Shown here piece after piece: positions 11,501 through 21,474 of a DNA stretch of 64,000 nt; within the stretch, counting starts at the first letter, position 1; every line of letters starts with the position of its first letter. The position numbers and the translations under genes are program-made. Source of the stretch: Cucumis sativus (lineage: Eukaryota > Streptophyta > Magnoliopsida > Cucurbitales > Cucurbitaceae); the NCBI RefSeq assembly GCF_000004075.3, contig NC_026661.2, positions 22,224,307 to 22,288,306 of the forward strand, in the 5' to 3' direction. The notes beneath the pieces were generated by a model. The model saw nothing but the letters and a program-made list of their open reading frames with translations. It did not search any database and was not told where the DNA came from.

Positions 11501-12664
11501 GCAGGCTCAAATATTAACAGTTGTTCATCATATAAATCTGGTTTCTCTTATTGGTTACTGTGATGAGGCTGAGAACAAGGCACTCATTTATGAATTCATG
11601 GGTAATGGAAGTTTACGCGATTTTCTATCTGGTAATTATGATCTTGTCTTAAAATAAAAAGGTTTATCTAAAATGATTTTGTCCTGATGGTTAGCTGACT
11701 ATATAAGATGATTTTTTACCTATGATGATATAGATTCAAGCACAAAGGTCTTGAATTGGAAAGAAAGACTCCAAATTGCAGTTGATGCAGCTCAAGGTGT
11801 GTACAGATAACAAACAAAAGAACTTATTGGATCTTACTTTTATTTACTTACCTTTCTGGTATGTGACATTTAGTTAAACAAATTACAGGGTTGGAATATT
11901 TACACAATGGTTGTGTGCCACCTATAATTCACAGAGATGTGAAGTCTTCCAATATCCTCTTGAATGAACAAATGCAAGCTAAAATATCAGATTTTGGACT
12001 ATCTAGGGTGTTTGTAAATGAAAGTGATACTCATTTCTCCACTTGTCCTGCTGGCACCTTCGGATATCTTGACCCAACGTAAGTAACAATGATATATGTC
12101 CTTTAAAGTTTATATATTACAAATTTGGTCCCTGTGGAACGTATCATAGGGATAGATTTTCGATTTCATTATCTGTTTCAGTGTCCCAATATAGCAAAAA
12201 GAAGCATGTTGTGTAGTGTACAAAAACAAAAGAACTAAAACACATAAATGTGTTGCAGGGTTCATTTATCAAGAAACTTCATCAAGAAAAGTGATGTTTA
12301 CAGCTTTGGGATTGTGTTGTTTGAGCTGATAACTGGGCATCCAGCCATAATCAAGAGCTCTGAAGACAACATCCACATAGTTGATTGGGTTAAGCCACAC
12401 ATTACAGTAGGCAACATCCAAAACATTGTTGATCCAAGGTTAGAAAGCTGCATAGATAGTCGTTGTGCAAGTAAATTTGTGGAGCTTGCTCTGTCTTGCA
12501 CATTGCCAACTTCAGCAGGAAGGCCTGAGATGAGTGAAGTGGTGTTACAACTCATAGAATGTTTGAAAATGGTTCAAGATACAACCCCACAAATGTCAAA
12601 TAACAATGCTGAGAACTTTTCACACAATTCCATTGGCTCTGCATCCCTTCCTAGTCCTAGATAG
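8599..12664 (+). CDS. Malectin-like/LRR receptor-like kinase, tandem copy 3 (complete)
   Basis: Paralogue of the upstream copy, with the same 13-exon layout: 8599-8686, 8772-9315, 9431-9906, 9990-10122, 10208-10279, 10450-10521, 10614-10694, 10876-11042, 11205-11422, 11505-11631, 11734-11796, 11889-12078, 12259-12664. They total 2637 nt, 878 aa. The ATG at 8599 was chosen over the out-of-frame ATG at 8592 because it gives a hydrophobic signal peptide (about 1-25) and joins in frame. Order: malectin-like ectodomain, GDPC at 388-391, three LRR exons, a Lys/Arg-rich stretch, transmembrane helix, kinase. The kinase has Lys601 (VAVK), Asp697 (HRD), Asp715 (DFG) and Thr744 replacing the DPE Glu. 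The C-terminus is [12 protein letters not shown], like the other copies. All splice donors are GT. It is an RD-type kinase, probably a cell-surface receptor with an unknown ligand. Confidence 0.93.
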
Positions 12665-14271
12665 TGAAGAAAAGCAATCATTCTTTTTGTTTTTCCTTGT
12701 ATCGAGAGTTTAATGCATATCCTATTCTTTTCTTCCTTGTTCTTCAACTTGCTAACTTAAAAAGAAGAAGAGAGATATATGTTTTATTAAAGGAACTATT
12801 ATTATCATCATCAAAGATTGCTATGTTAACATTTCCATTATCCTTTCTTAATTCATATACCAAATTGAAGTATTTCATTAAAGTTACCCAAGCTCGAAGA
12901 ACCAAAAACATTTACCCAACAAAACTAAAGAAAGAAAAAGAACAGGCAAGTTGTTGTTGAATCAGCTAAAATAGAAGGGGGGAAAAGTTCATTTGGAAAA
13001 CAACAACTACCCACATGGATGAAGATGGAATATTTTTTAGAATGAAACATAGAAAATGATATTTGAAAGTATAAATTAGAAAAAATGTAAGTAATAATAA
13101 ATGAGGATGTTGAATCAAAATCAAAATATGGACGTGACCTTTATATTATGTCTGTAGCAGTGGCAGTGGCAGGTACATTCACTTCACTTCTCTTAAGTTT
13201 AATGCAAAGATAAGATTTTGTTGAATAAAGATATTGAACATACTTTTCATTACTAATCATTTATTTTGTTTGAGAATTTAGGTGCATCTAATAACAATCC
13301 CCCTTAAGTAATTTGATCAAAAACTTGGCTTTTTTTTCTTCTTTCATAATATATGTTTGAAAGAGGACCCCTTGTGATTAAATTTGATGAAGATTGGTGG
13401 TTGAGTAAAGCTGGTTGGTTTGAATGAATTATCTAAAATGGGTCTCTCATTTATTGTCTGAAATATATTTCCTCTTACAACACAATTTTTTCATATCCAC
13501 CTCATCAGTTGTTGGTTTCATTCAATGAACTGAGATTTTATTATAATTGAATGTGTGTATATGATTCTCTTTCCTTTCCTTTCCTCACAAATACATAAAC
13601 TTCATTTTAACCTCAAAACTATCATCATTTTTATAATAATTGAATGTGATTTTTCAATGCAAACTCTTTGTATTTCTGGAAGTTGGGTTTTAATTTAAGT
13701 AATTGTCCTATATTGGAATGAAGGTTTGGAACTAATTCATATAATTTAGTTCATGATGATGTATTCTCACAATAGATCCTAAATTTAGTTGTCAATGTTG
13801 GTTTATTATTGGGTTATTTAAAAACTTAAGTTTTCAAATGTGTATTGACATGAAATTTATTGCTTTTATTTATTTAACCAATTTCAATGAAAGTTAATTT
13901 TGATAGATTAAATTTAAGATTAGTATTTGAGTTATTTGATTAATGGTGTTTATTAATTGCTAAAATTGGGATCTTTGTTTTGATTTGGTTTAATTTGTTT
14001 GTTAGTTGATTGTTGTTTGTTTGGACATTTATGAGGTGGGCTTACCACTTTTAATGGATGCATTTTTTCTTCCTTCTTCCAAATCACCATTATCTACCAT
14101 TTAGGTTTATTTATTCATGGTTCATTTGTTCACAAACACAAATCATATCTTACATTAGTTCTTTTAATTATATTGAACTTTTACAAACCGTTCTTGACTA
14201 TATGAGTATGTTTTAATATAATATTATATCATTCAACGCTCTTTTGAAAAGAAAACAAAGAGGGTGTTTGA

Positions 14272-14366
14272 GACGATATGTGATTTGTAATAGTCTTAAT
14301 ATTTGAAACTTAGTAGGAGAGAGGTGTGAAGAGGAGGAGCAAAGAGAGTGAAAACAAGTATTATCA
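14272..14366. repeat. Dispersed repeat copy A (MITE-like)
   Basis: It starts TTTGAGACGATATGTGATTT and includes TAATAGTCTTAA and AAGTATTATCATAGTA. The same landmarks in the same order recur at 16014-16106, inside intron 3 of the GDSL gene. The flanks have the GGTGTTTGAGAC look of short plant DNA-transposon relics. Confidence 0.4.
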
Positions 14367-14616
14367 TAGTATCAAATAGCTCACTCTACTTCACTCTAAT
14401 CCTAAGGACAAATAGCCTTTAAGGAGTTGTTTAAATTATAGTTTTATATCGCTGTTTCTCTTAAGAGTTACGAAAAATTAGTATCGACTTTAAACGAAAA
14501 ACACCCTTTTAAATAAAAATTGAAATGATGTAAAAGAGGTTTCAAAATTTTAAAGTTGTTTTTACTAAAAAGAGTAGCTTTGAACCATGAAAACTAATGT
14601 AAGTGTTGGATGTCTT

Positions 14617-14627
14617 TTATATATATA
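14617..14627 (+). promoter_or_regulatory. Putative TATA box of the GDSL gene
   Basis: TTTATATATATAC lies about 75-85 bases before the ATG at 14702, a plausible position with a short leader. This is motif only; there is no transcript evidence. Confidence 0.4.
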
Positions 14628-14701
14628 CATAGGTGAGAATGGACGTTAGAAGTGCTTTAAGCTCATACAAATTAAACAACGTCTTTCTTTCATAACAAGA
14701 G

Positions 14702-17700
14702 ATGGCTGCTGCTGTCTTTGTGTGCTTCTTCGTTTTCACGTTAATAATAATATGTTTAGCCACCCCGGCGGTGTCGTGGAAGAAAGCCGGTGCTGATGAC
14801 ACCGCCGCTGCTGCCACCATTTTTCCAGCTATCTTCACGTTTGGTGACTCCGCTTTGGACATGGGAAACAACAACAATCGTTTCACCATGTTCAAGGCAA
14901 ACTACCTTCCTTATGGTCAAGATTTCACCAACCATAAACCCACTGGCAGATTCTGTAATGGAAAACTTGTCTCTGATATAACTGGTAATTCATTCATTTA
15001 AAAAATTATTACTCCTTCAACTTCTCAAAGTAGTAATTGAAGGGTACAAGAGCTCAAAAATGTGTTCTTCTATCTCACTTTTCTTTTCTATGATTAAGTG
15101 TAGATATATATTTTAGCAAAATTTGGTACTATAGGTATAAAAAGTTAATTGTTACCTCTAATCAAGCTATATAATTATATTATTGGAGATCATGATGTCG
15201 CCATAATAATAATTAAGAAGACGAGTTGTATGCACATTATGGTGACTTAAACTAGTAAGTTTTAGAATGTAGCAAAAAAGTTGGAAAAGATCGGTATATG
15301 TAAATGTCAATTTGACACCGTTGTTTAGATAATTATGTATGGATAAAATTGTGATTCAACAATGGTTTGATTTCAAATTTTGACAGCGGAAACCCTTGGT
15401 TTCCAGACCTACCCACCGCCGTATCTCAGCCCAGAGGCGTCCGGGCGGAATCTTCTAATCGGAGCCGGGTTTGCTTCCGCCGCCGCCGGTTACGATGAGC
15501 AAGCTTCCATTTCAAATGTATATATCTACTACATGATGATCTTCTAATTGTGATCAACTTATTTACTTTAAATAACTGATAGAGATGAGATTATTTATTA
15601 GTTTTTTGTTTTGTGTGTGCTGTGTGCAGCGTGCGATTACATTGAGTCAGCAACTGGGTAATTACAAAGAGTATCAAAGCAAAGTGGCGATGGTGGTCGG
15701 CGATGAGGAAGCGGGCGCCATTGTTGCCAATGGACTGCATATACTTAGCTGTGGCACAGGCGACTATCTTCGGAACTATTACATAAATCCGGGGGTTCGT
15801 AGACGGTTCACGCCGTATGAGTACTCCTCTTTCCTTGTTGCTTCCTTCTCCAAATTCATCAAGGTACCCTTCTTTATTTACTTACTCCATAGTTAATAGT
15901 AGTAGTAGTGCATGCTTCTACTATTACCTTTGTATCCATTATCCTATCATATGCTTAATACAATCAAAATAATAACAACAACAATGTGAGTTATATTTTC
16001 AAAATTTGTACACTTTTGAGACGATGAGTGTGACTTATGATAGTCTAAACATGTCAGTGTTGCTTCCTTTTGTAGTTATTGATATAAATATTAGAATAAG
16101 TATTACGATAGTATGGTGGTAGTTAAAAAATGTGAAAATTACAAATTGAAAAAGTAAATGAACAAAAAAAGAATATTAATAGGCATTTAATTATTTGTCA
16201 AATGAGAGAAGATGAAGAATGAATAGGTAGGGCTGGGGAGCTTTGGCGGCAGAAAAAGGACGTCCCTGTCCGGCTGTCCGGCCCCTCCCCCATTAGACAT
16301 TGCTATTCATTATCTCTCGTTCTCTTTCTATGGAGAATCAAAGTACAGGCTCATCCCAATATCTCACTCTACCAATACACTACTCTCCAAATTTTTACAA
16401 CCTAACCTCTTTAATATTTTTACCTTCTTAATTCTTTTCTGACACATCTATTTTTACAACCTCTTCTTCCCTTAAATGTTCTTACATCACCTTTCAATTC
16501 TTCCTTTACCTCTTGCCTATTACATCACTTTTCCTACTACTTCAACAGAAAAAACGTTGTCAAATGGTTGAAATCTTTAACACAGCTTCATCTATAAAGA
16601 GAAATTAGCAATAATGATATGTATTGATTTCATGGGACCATGTGTCCGTCAATAATAAATTAAAGGGGAAGGTTTGGGGAATATTAAATTTGTGTAGGAC
16701 CACGTGTCTTTAATCTTAAGGGATGATTTTGTTTCAAATTTTATGGTAAAGGTATTCTTTCAAATCTGTTTAAATCTCTATGTTTGTGCTTACCCTAAAA
16801 GGAAATTTTTTTTGTCATATCACTATTTTCAGGCAGGAAGAATATTTGTCTAACCTATTTTATTGATTTTGAATGTAATCTTATTAGAACATTTAAGCCA
16901 CAAAATACACCACATCAAATGTCCTCAATCTCTAAGTTGTTTTCTTTCGTATACCTTTCTAACTTAAAAGATGTCTTAATAATTTCAAAATATTCATTTT
17001 GATCTATATATTCTAAGTGTTGTTCACTTCGATCGTTTATCATAAGAGAAGTGATCATTAAAATAAGAAAATTTAAATTTATATATAAAAAAAAGGAGGA
17101 AAAGAAAAGAAGAAAGACCATCGTTATGTTCACAATAACATTAGATGGAGGATTTTGTGGCTTTGATGAAGGACTTGCATGGGCTAGGAGCAAGGAAAAT
17201 TGGGGTCACTTCCTTGCCTCCATTAGGCTGTTTTCCTGCTGCACTCACTCAGTTTGGCTACCAACAAGAAAAGGGCTGTGTTAGAACAATCAACAATGAG
17301 GTCCTAGTCTTCAACAGGAAGCTAAACTCTACTGCTGCAACTCTTCAAAAGCAGCTATCCGGTCTCAAACTCGTTGTCTTCGACGTTTTCAAACCTTTAT
17401 ACGATGCTATCATGTCTCCATCCACTCATGGTACTTCACAAACATAAAAACTTCATCAATAATAGAATTGTTTTCAAACACTCAGGTGCTAATCAATACA
17501 GTTATTCTCTCTGTTTTTTGTGTTTTCTTTCAAGGGTTCGATGAAGTGAGAAAAGGGTGTTGTAGCACTGGGGCTGTGGAGACGGTATCAGTCTTGTGCA
17601 ATCCAAAGTTCCATGAAACATGTTCTAATGCAACCAAATATATGTTCTGGGACAGTATTCATCTATCAGAGGCTGCCAATCAGATGCTTGCTGATACCAT

Positions 17701-17728
17701 GATTGTTCAGGGCTATGCTCTCGTTTGA
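14702..17728 (+). CDS. GDSL-motif esterase/lipase
   Basis: Secreted SGNH-type hydrolase of the plant GDSL family, acting on ester bonds of lipids or cell-wall/cuticle substrates (substrate not predictable). Exons: 14702-14984, 15387-15517, 15630-15863, 17172-17430, 17535-17728; 1101 nt, 366 aa, the usual family length. Residues 1-25 form a signal peptide. Block I is FTFGDS with nucleophile Ser50; block V is DSIH with Asp342 and His345. The block III Asn (GxND) is replaced: residues 180-184 read GTGDY. Exon 4 was started at 17172 (after ATGAAG) because FIK/DLHGLGARK then matches the family without an insertion; an alternative acceptor at 17144 would add nine residues in frame. Intron 3 is 1.3 kb and holds a repeat copy and a GC-rich patch near 16240-16300. 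The gene is convergent with the CHUP1-like gene. Confidence 0.93.
16014..16106. repeat. Dispersed repeat copy B, in GDSL intron 3
   Basis: TTTTGAGACGATGAGTGTGA, then ATAGTCTAAA, then AAGTATTACGATAGTA. The spacing matches copy A at 14272-14366. It is non-coding. Confidence 0.4.
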
Positions 17729-18456
17729 TCATCACAATATGAGTTGTTTTAGTTTTACTCTTTTTCCATATATTTCTTGATTCTCTAGCAAATGCTTGTT
17801 TTAGTTACTGTTGTTTAGAAATTTGTAAGACCTTCAATTACTCGAAATTATGTAAGGAGGGTGTAAAGAAGGGCACCTGTTCTGTTCTCTTGAATTATTG
17901 CATTATCATGTTCTTTCTATTTCGTTATCTTTTCATTGCTATATCATTGTATTAGTTGATATTTTACTGTTTGGACTCTTTTGGAACTTGATGTTGCAAA
18001 AAAACATTTTTTCTTGGACTTTCTCCACACTCCATTGTATTAGCTAATCTGCAAGTGATACCTTACCAAATTTAAGGACATCTGATAAAGACATACATGA
18101 TAAGCACTTGATTGTATTTAGTACGAAAAAGTTCCATAAACTTGACACAAAAAAGAGGGCCGGTTAAGGATACATATATACTCTTTTCGTTTTCTATCTT
18201 GCTTTTGCAATGTTCAAGAACATGTAATCCAGAATAGACACATTTCCTGTCACAGTGGCAAGAGAAAACTTGATAAAATTAGTTTTTTTAGAATTGAGCT
18301 CGTACAAGTAACATTACAACAGTAAGTCATTTTATGTTACAAAGTTTCCGTATCAGTGGAATTAGTTTCTAACTATCTTTTGTGAACAGTATAGTCAATT
18401 ATACACATGAACAAGCGGTGATGAAGCAATTGAACGCCAGACGAGCTTTTTTGTGT
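17729..18456. other. Convergent 3' flanks of the GDSL and CHUP1-like genes
   Basis: About 730 bases hold the two 3' untranslated regions and presumably both poly(A) sites. I see no other gene. Nothing downstream of the minus-strand stop resembles the C-terminal domain of full-length CHUP1. Confidence 0.55.
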
Positions 18457-20984
18457 TCAAAACGAACCAATGGATGCAGTCTTTCTATGTGATCGGTTCT
18501 TAGCTCCTCGGGTGTCTTTCAAAACTTCAGCATATTTCATCAACTCAGACTTCTCGGTGGATTCTGTATCCTGATTTTGAGATCTATATGACGAGTCGCT
18601 CAATTGGTCGCTCCCTACAACAAATCTCTTGTTAACGCAGCCAACATCACTATTCCTTCTAATGGAGTCTTCAATTTTTACATCGTCTTCCTTTTGGCTT
18701 TGCAATCTGTGAAAATCCATTGAATGGCCTGATGAGTTCAGCAATGGAGTTGCATATCCAATAGCCTGACCCTCGGCTCGAGTAGCATTGGTCCCAGTAG
18801 AATTACTCGTGCTGTAACAAGGAGAATCACTATCTTCTACAGATGCTGCAGATTTTTCTGCTAACAAAGTCATATTTTGTTGACTACCTTTTCCCTTCAA
18901 GAGTTTTCTGAGTTTACTAATAAATTTGATTTTGTTTGAACCTGTCTTGGCTGTGGATGGAAAATCAGTAGTGGAATCATCTGGATCTCCAGGATCAGTA
19001 TGAGAGGAAGCTTGTGAGGATGACCATTGATCAGAATCGAAATCCGTAACGTTCATGCTCTTCCCTTCATTTCCTTCTGTGTTTGCATAATCGAGGATGA
19101 GCTTCTTTGCTTTCTCCTCGGATTTGGGACTTAGTGTTTTGCTTAGGTCTCTTGCTGCTGTTTTTCCTGCTGGAGGCTGAAAATTCCGCAGCTCGTATCT
19201 TAAGCAAGCATTAATCCAACGGAGATAGACTAGCTCTTCAACATCTGCCAACCGGTGTGCTTGGAGCTGCTCGATTTCCTTAGTTAATGCCTCGTTTTCT
19301 CGTGTCAAACGCTCTGTTTCTTCTTTCAGTGATTCTTTCTGTACAAATTAGATGAATATTGAATCAAATGTTTCATCACCTTAAAGTTATAAAAAGCTAA
19401 AATAGCTACAGTAAGGAAGAGGGGAAAAAAAACGTACTTCTTGGTCTTCCAAAAGAGAATTTGCAAGAAATTGAGTAGCATCTAATCTCCGACCCAGATC
19501 AGAATTTTCTATTTCTAATCTCAAATTCGACTTTCTCAACTCCTCTATCTCTTTCTCTAAATCTTCAATCTTTTGCAGCTTGATTTGGGCATCTTTATTG
19601 CTTTGATTTGTCTTATGTTCTTGATCTTGCAGCTTAAGAACTCTTTTCTGAAGATTTAAGATCTGTCCCCTGTTCTGTTCTGCTTCATATCTAAGTTTTT
19701 TCTTGAGGAACTTAATTTTTGCTCTTGCAGCCTCGAGGTCGGACACTGATTTAGCATGGTCGCAGACTTGCGACTCTAATCGTCGGTTATCTGCCTCAAG
19801 GGACTCAATCTTGAAGGTGAAAAGCTTGGCTTCCATGTTGTTAATCTTCAACCTATTTTGAAGTTCCATTACTGCAGTTTCTTGCTCTTTGAGGCCATAA
19901 TACTCAAGTAATTGAACCTCAAGGTTCCTCTCTCTCTCTCGCAGCATTTTCACCTTGCTTTTGAGATATCTGATTTCTTGTTCATATTCATCATTCTCAA
20001 CGGTCTTATAAGCTTTTGGAGTTTCCAGCCCGTACCTTGGAGCTTCAACATTTTTCTTGGAAGAAAACTCGGCATTTGCAGCAGATAAATCAAATTCTTT
20101 AAGAAGTTCCTGAAACTCTGGGGGAAGCAAGCCATCTTTATCTACACCATGTTTATTGCTAGGACAGAGACCAAGATTTGAATCATCAAAATTGACTTTT
20201 GGAATACACGTTTCTTCCTGAGAAAGAAATCAAACAACAAAGATACGAACTTAAAGATTATAACACATAACGTGAAGATTATGTCTTAATCAAAGACCAA
20301 CATGCTCAAAACAAATCACTGCCAGTGACAGAGACTGAGGAAGAACAATCAACAAACTTGATGGTTTTTTCATTAATAAGATACTTTCATCATAAGGTAT
20401 AGCATTTTGCATCAATCCCAACAGTTCAACAAATGGGTTCATTATACAAATGTTGCACAACCAACTTCAGAAGAAGCCTGCCTGGTATCCAACCTTTTTG
20501 GGCATTCTAAGTTACTCATACTTCCGAAATGTAAAAACCATCATTAGAAAACTTACATAGGCATCAACTGCAAAAAGAACAACATTAGAGGGCGTTCCTT
20601 GCTTGTCAAGTCTAGGTCCTCTTCCTCTTCCCAAGTTAACTTTATTGCCCTGATCATCTGCTAAAAGCAAGTGAAGTACATGATTTAAAATTTGCCGACT
20701 AAACATAATCCAATATATCTCAATCATTTAAAACCAAAGGTTAGAGTTTCGAACTCGCACAACACGATAAACACCAAATACATGACTCGACAATTAACAC
20801 TAAGAAATTGAGGAAGCATAGGAGATTGAATATAAGAACCTGAAGAACTATATGAAGGAGGAGGCAGAGGAGGTCTTTTATTTTTTAGTCTGAATCGGGA
20901 ATAGAGGAAACCAGCAAAGGAGATAGCCAGAACAACCCCAAATTTGAATAATATAGGTCTCCTCAAATTCCCCTTGTCTTCCAT
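18457..20984 (-). CDS. CHUP1/IPGA1-like coiled-coil protein
   Basis: Exons on the minus strand: 20984-20840, 20657-20557 (or from 20660), 20217-19438, 19338-18457; 635 or 636 aa. The N-terminus has a hydrophobic membrane segment (FGVVLAISFAGFLYS) followed by a basic and proline-rich stretch. Next comes a long coiled coil (about residues 110-370) and the CHUP1 signature VEELVYLRWINACLRYELRN, with ARDLSKTLSPKSEEKAKKLI shortly after. CHUP1 tethers chloroplasts to actin at the outer envelope, and IPGA1 acts on microtubules and cell shape; which role applies here is unknown. The poly-proline tract and conserved C-terminal domain of full-length CHUP1 are absent: the protein ends in a Ser-rich tail (RKTASIGSF). 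The exon 2 acceptor is a NAGNAG (TAGCAG), so one Ala may be optional. Confidence 0.85.
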
Positions 20985-21043
20985 TATTGGATATCAATAA
21001 CCTTTAATCTAACCAAGTTAATGAACTAAAGGATCAGAAAATA

Positions 21044-21474
21044 TTATAGGTCGTCATCTTCATCGTCTTCCATCTGCATGAACCAAATAGAATCAATGAC
21101 CCATTAAACATAAAAGCACATAAAGAAGCTTTTTTTCAAATAAAACCCACAAAAACTATCGAAACCCATTCAATAAGAAAAGGCAATCAAACGATCAACT
21201 GCTGCAGAAAGAAAGAATACTTGGAAAAATCAGCCAAAACCCATTTCAGATTCGTAAGAGAGGAGGAAAAAAAAAATCAACCAAACCCCATTACAGATTC
21301 GGAAAAGAAGAGGAAACCCAAATGAGTAGTTGAGGAGAAGGGTGGAGAAGTTACTTTGATTTTATAACAGAAGAGCATTTGGGAACGCATGAAATCAACG
21401 GGAGAGTAACGCTTTGACGTTGGCCGGATGACTGCGAATGTTGTTTGTATTGGATACTTTTCCGTCCGTGTCAT
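21044..21474 (-). CDS. Candidate spliced small upstream ORF (49 aa) in the CHUP1-like leader
   Basis: ATG at 21474-21472 opens 40 codons ending YKIK at 21355. This is followed by a GTAACT donor. The matching acceptor GTTCATGCAG ends at 21074. The second piece, 21073-21044, reads MEDDEDDDL then TAA. The two parts join in frame (120 + 30 nt), and the stop lies 59 bases before the CHUP1-like ATG at 20984. It may be an upstream ORF on the same transcript, a separate small protein gene, or chance. I do not recognise the peptide (it contains IRPTSKRYSPVDFMRSQ and an acidic end). Without splicing, the second exon still has its own start as MQMEDDEDDDL from 21079. Confidence 0.35.

Larger units (their letters stand above)
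12665..14701. other. Intergenic region upstream of the GDSL gene
   Basis: AT-rich. No gene is supported; an open frame directly after the kinase stop (12664-12960) has no recognisable domain. It contains a dispersed repeat copy (14272-14366) and, near the end, a TATA-like stretch. Confidence 0.55.

Noticed and set aside
12664-12960. 98-codon open frame directly after the kinase copy 3 stop
   Set aside because: It starts at the stop boundary of the previous gene and is Lys/Leu-rich as expected from AT-rich 3' flank. No domain.
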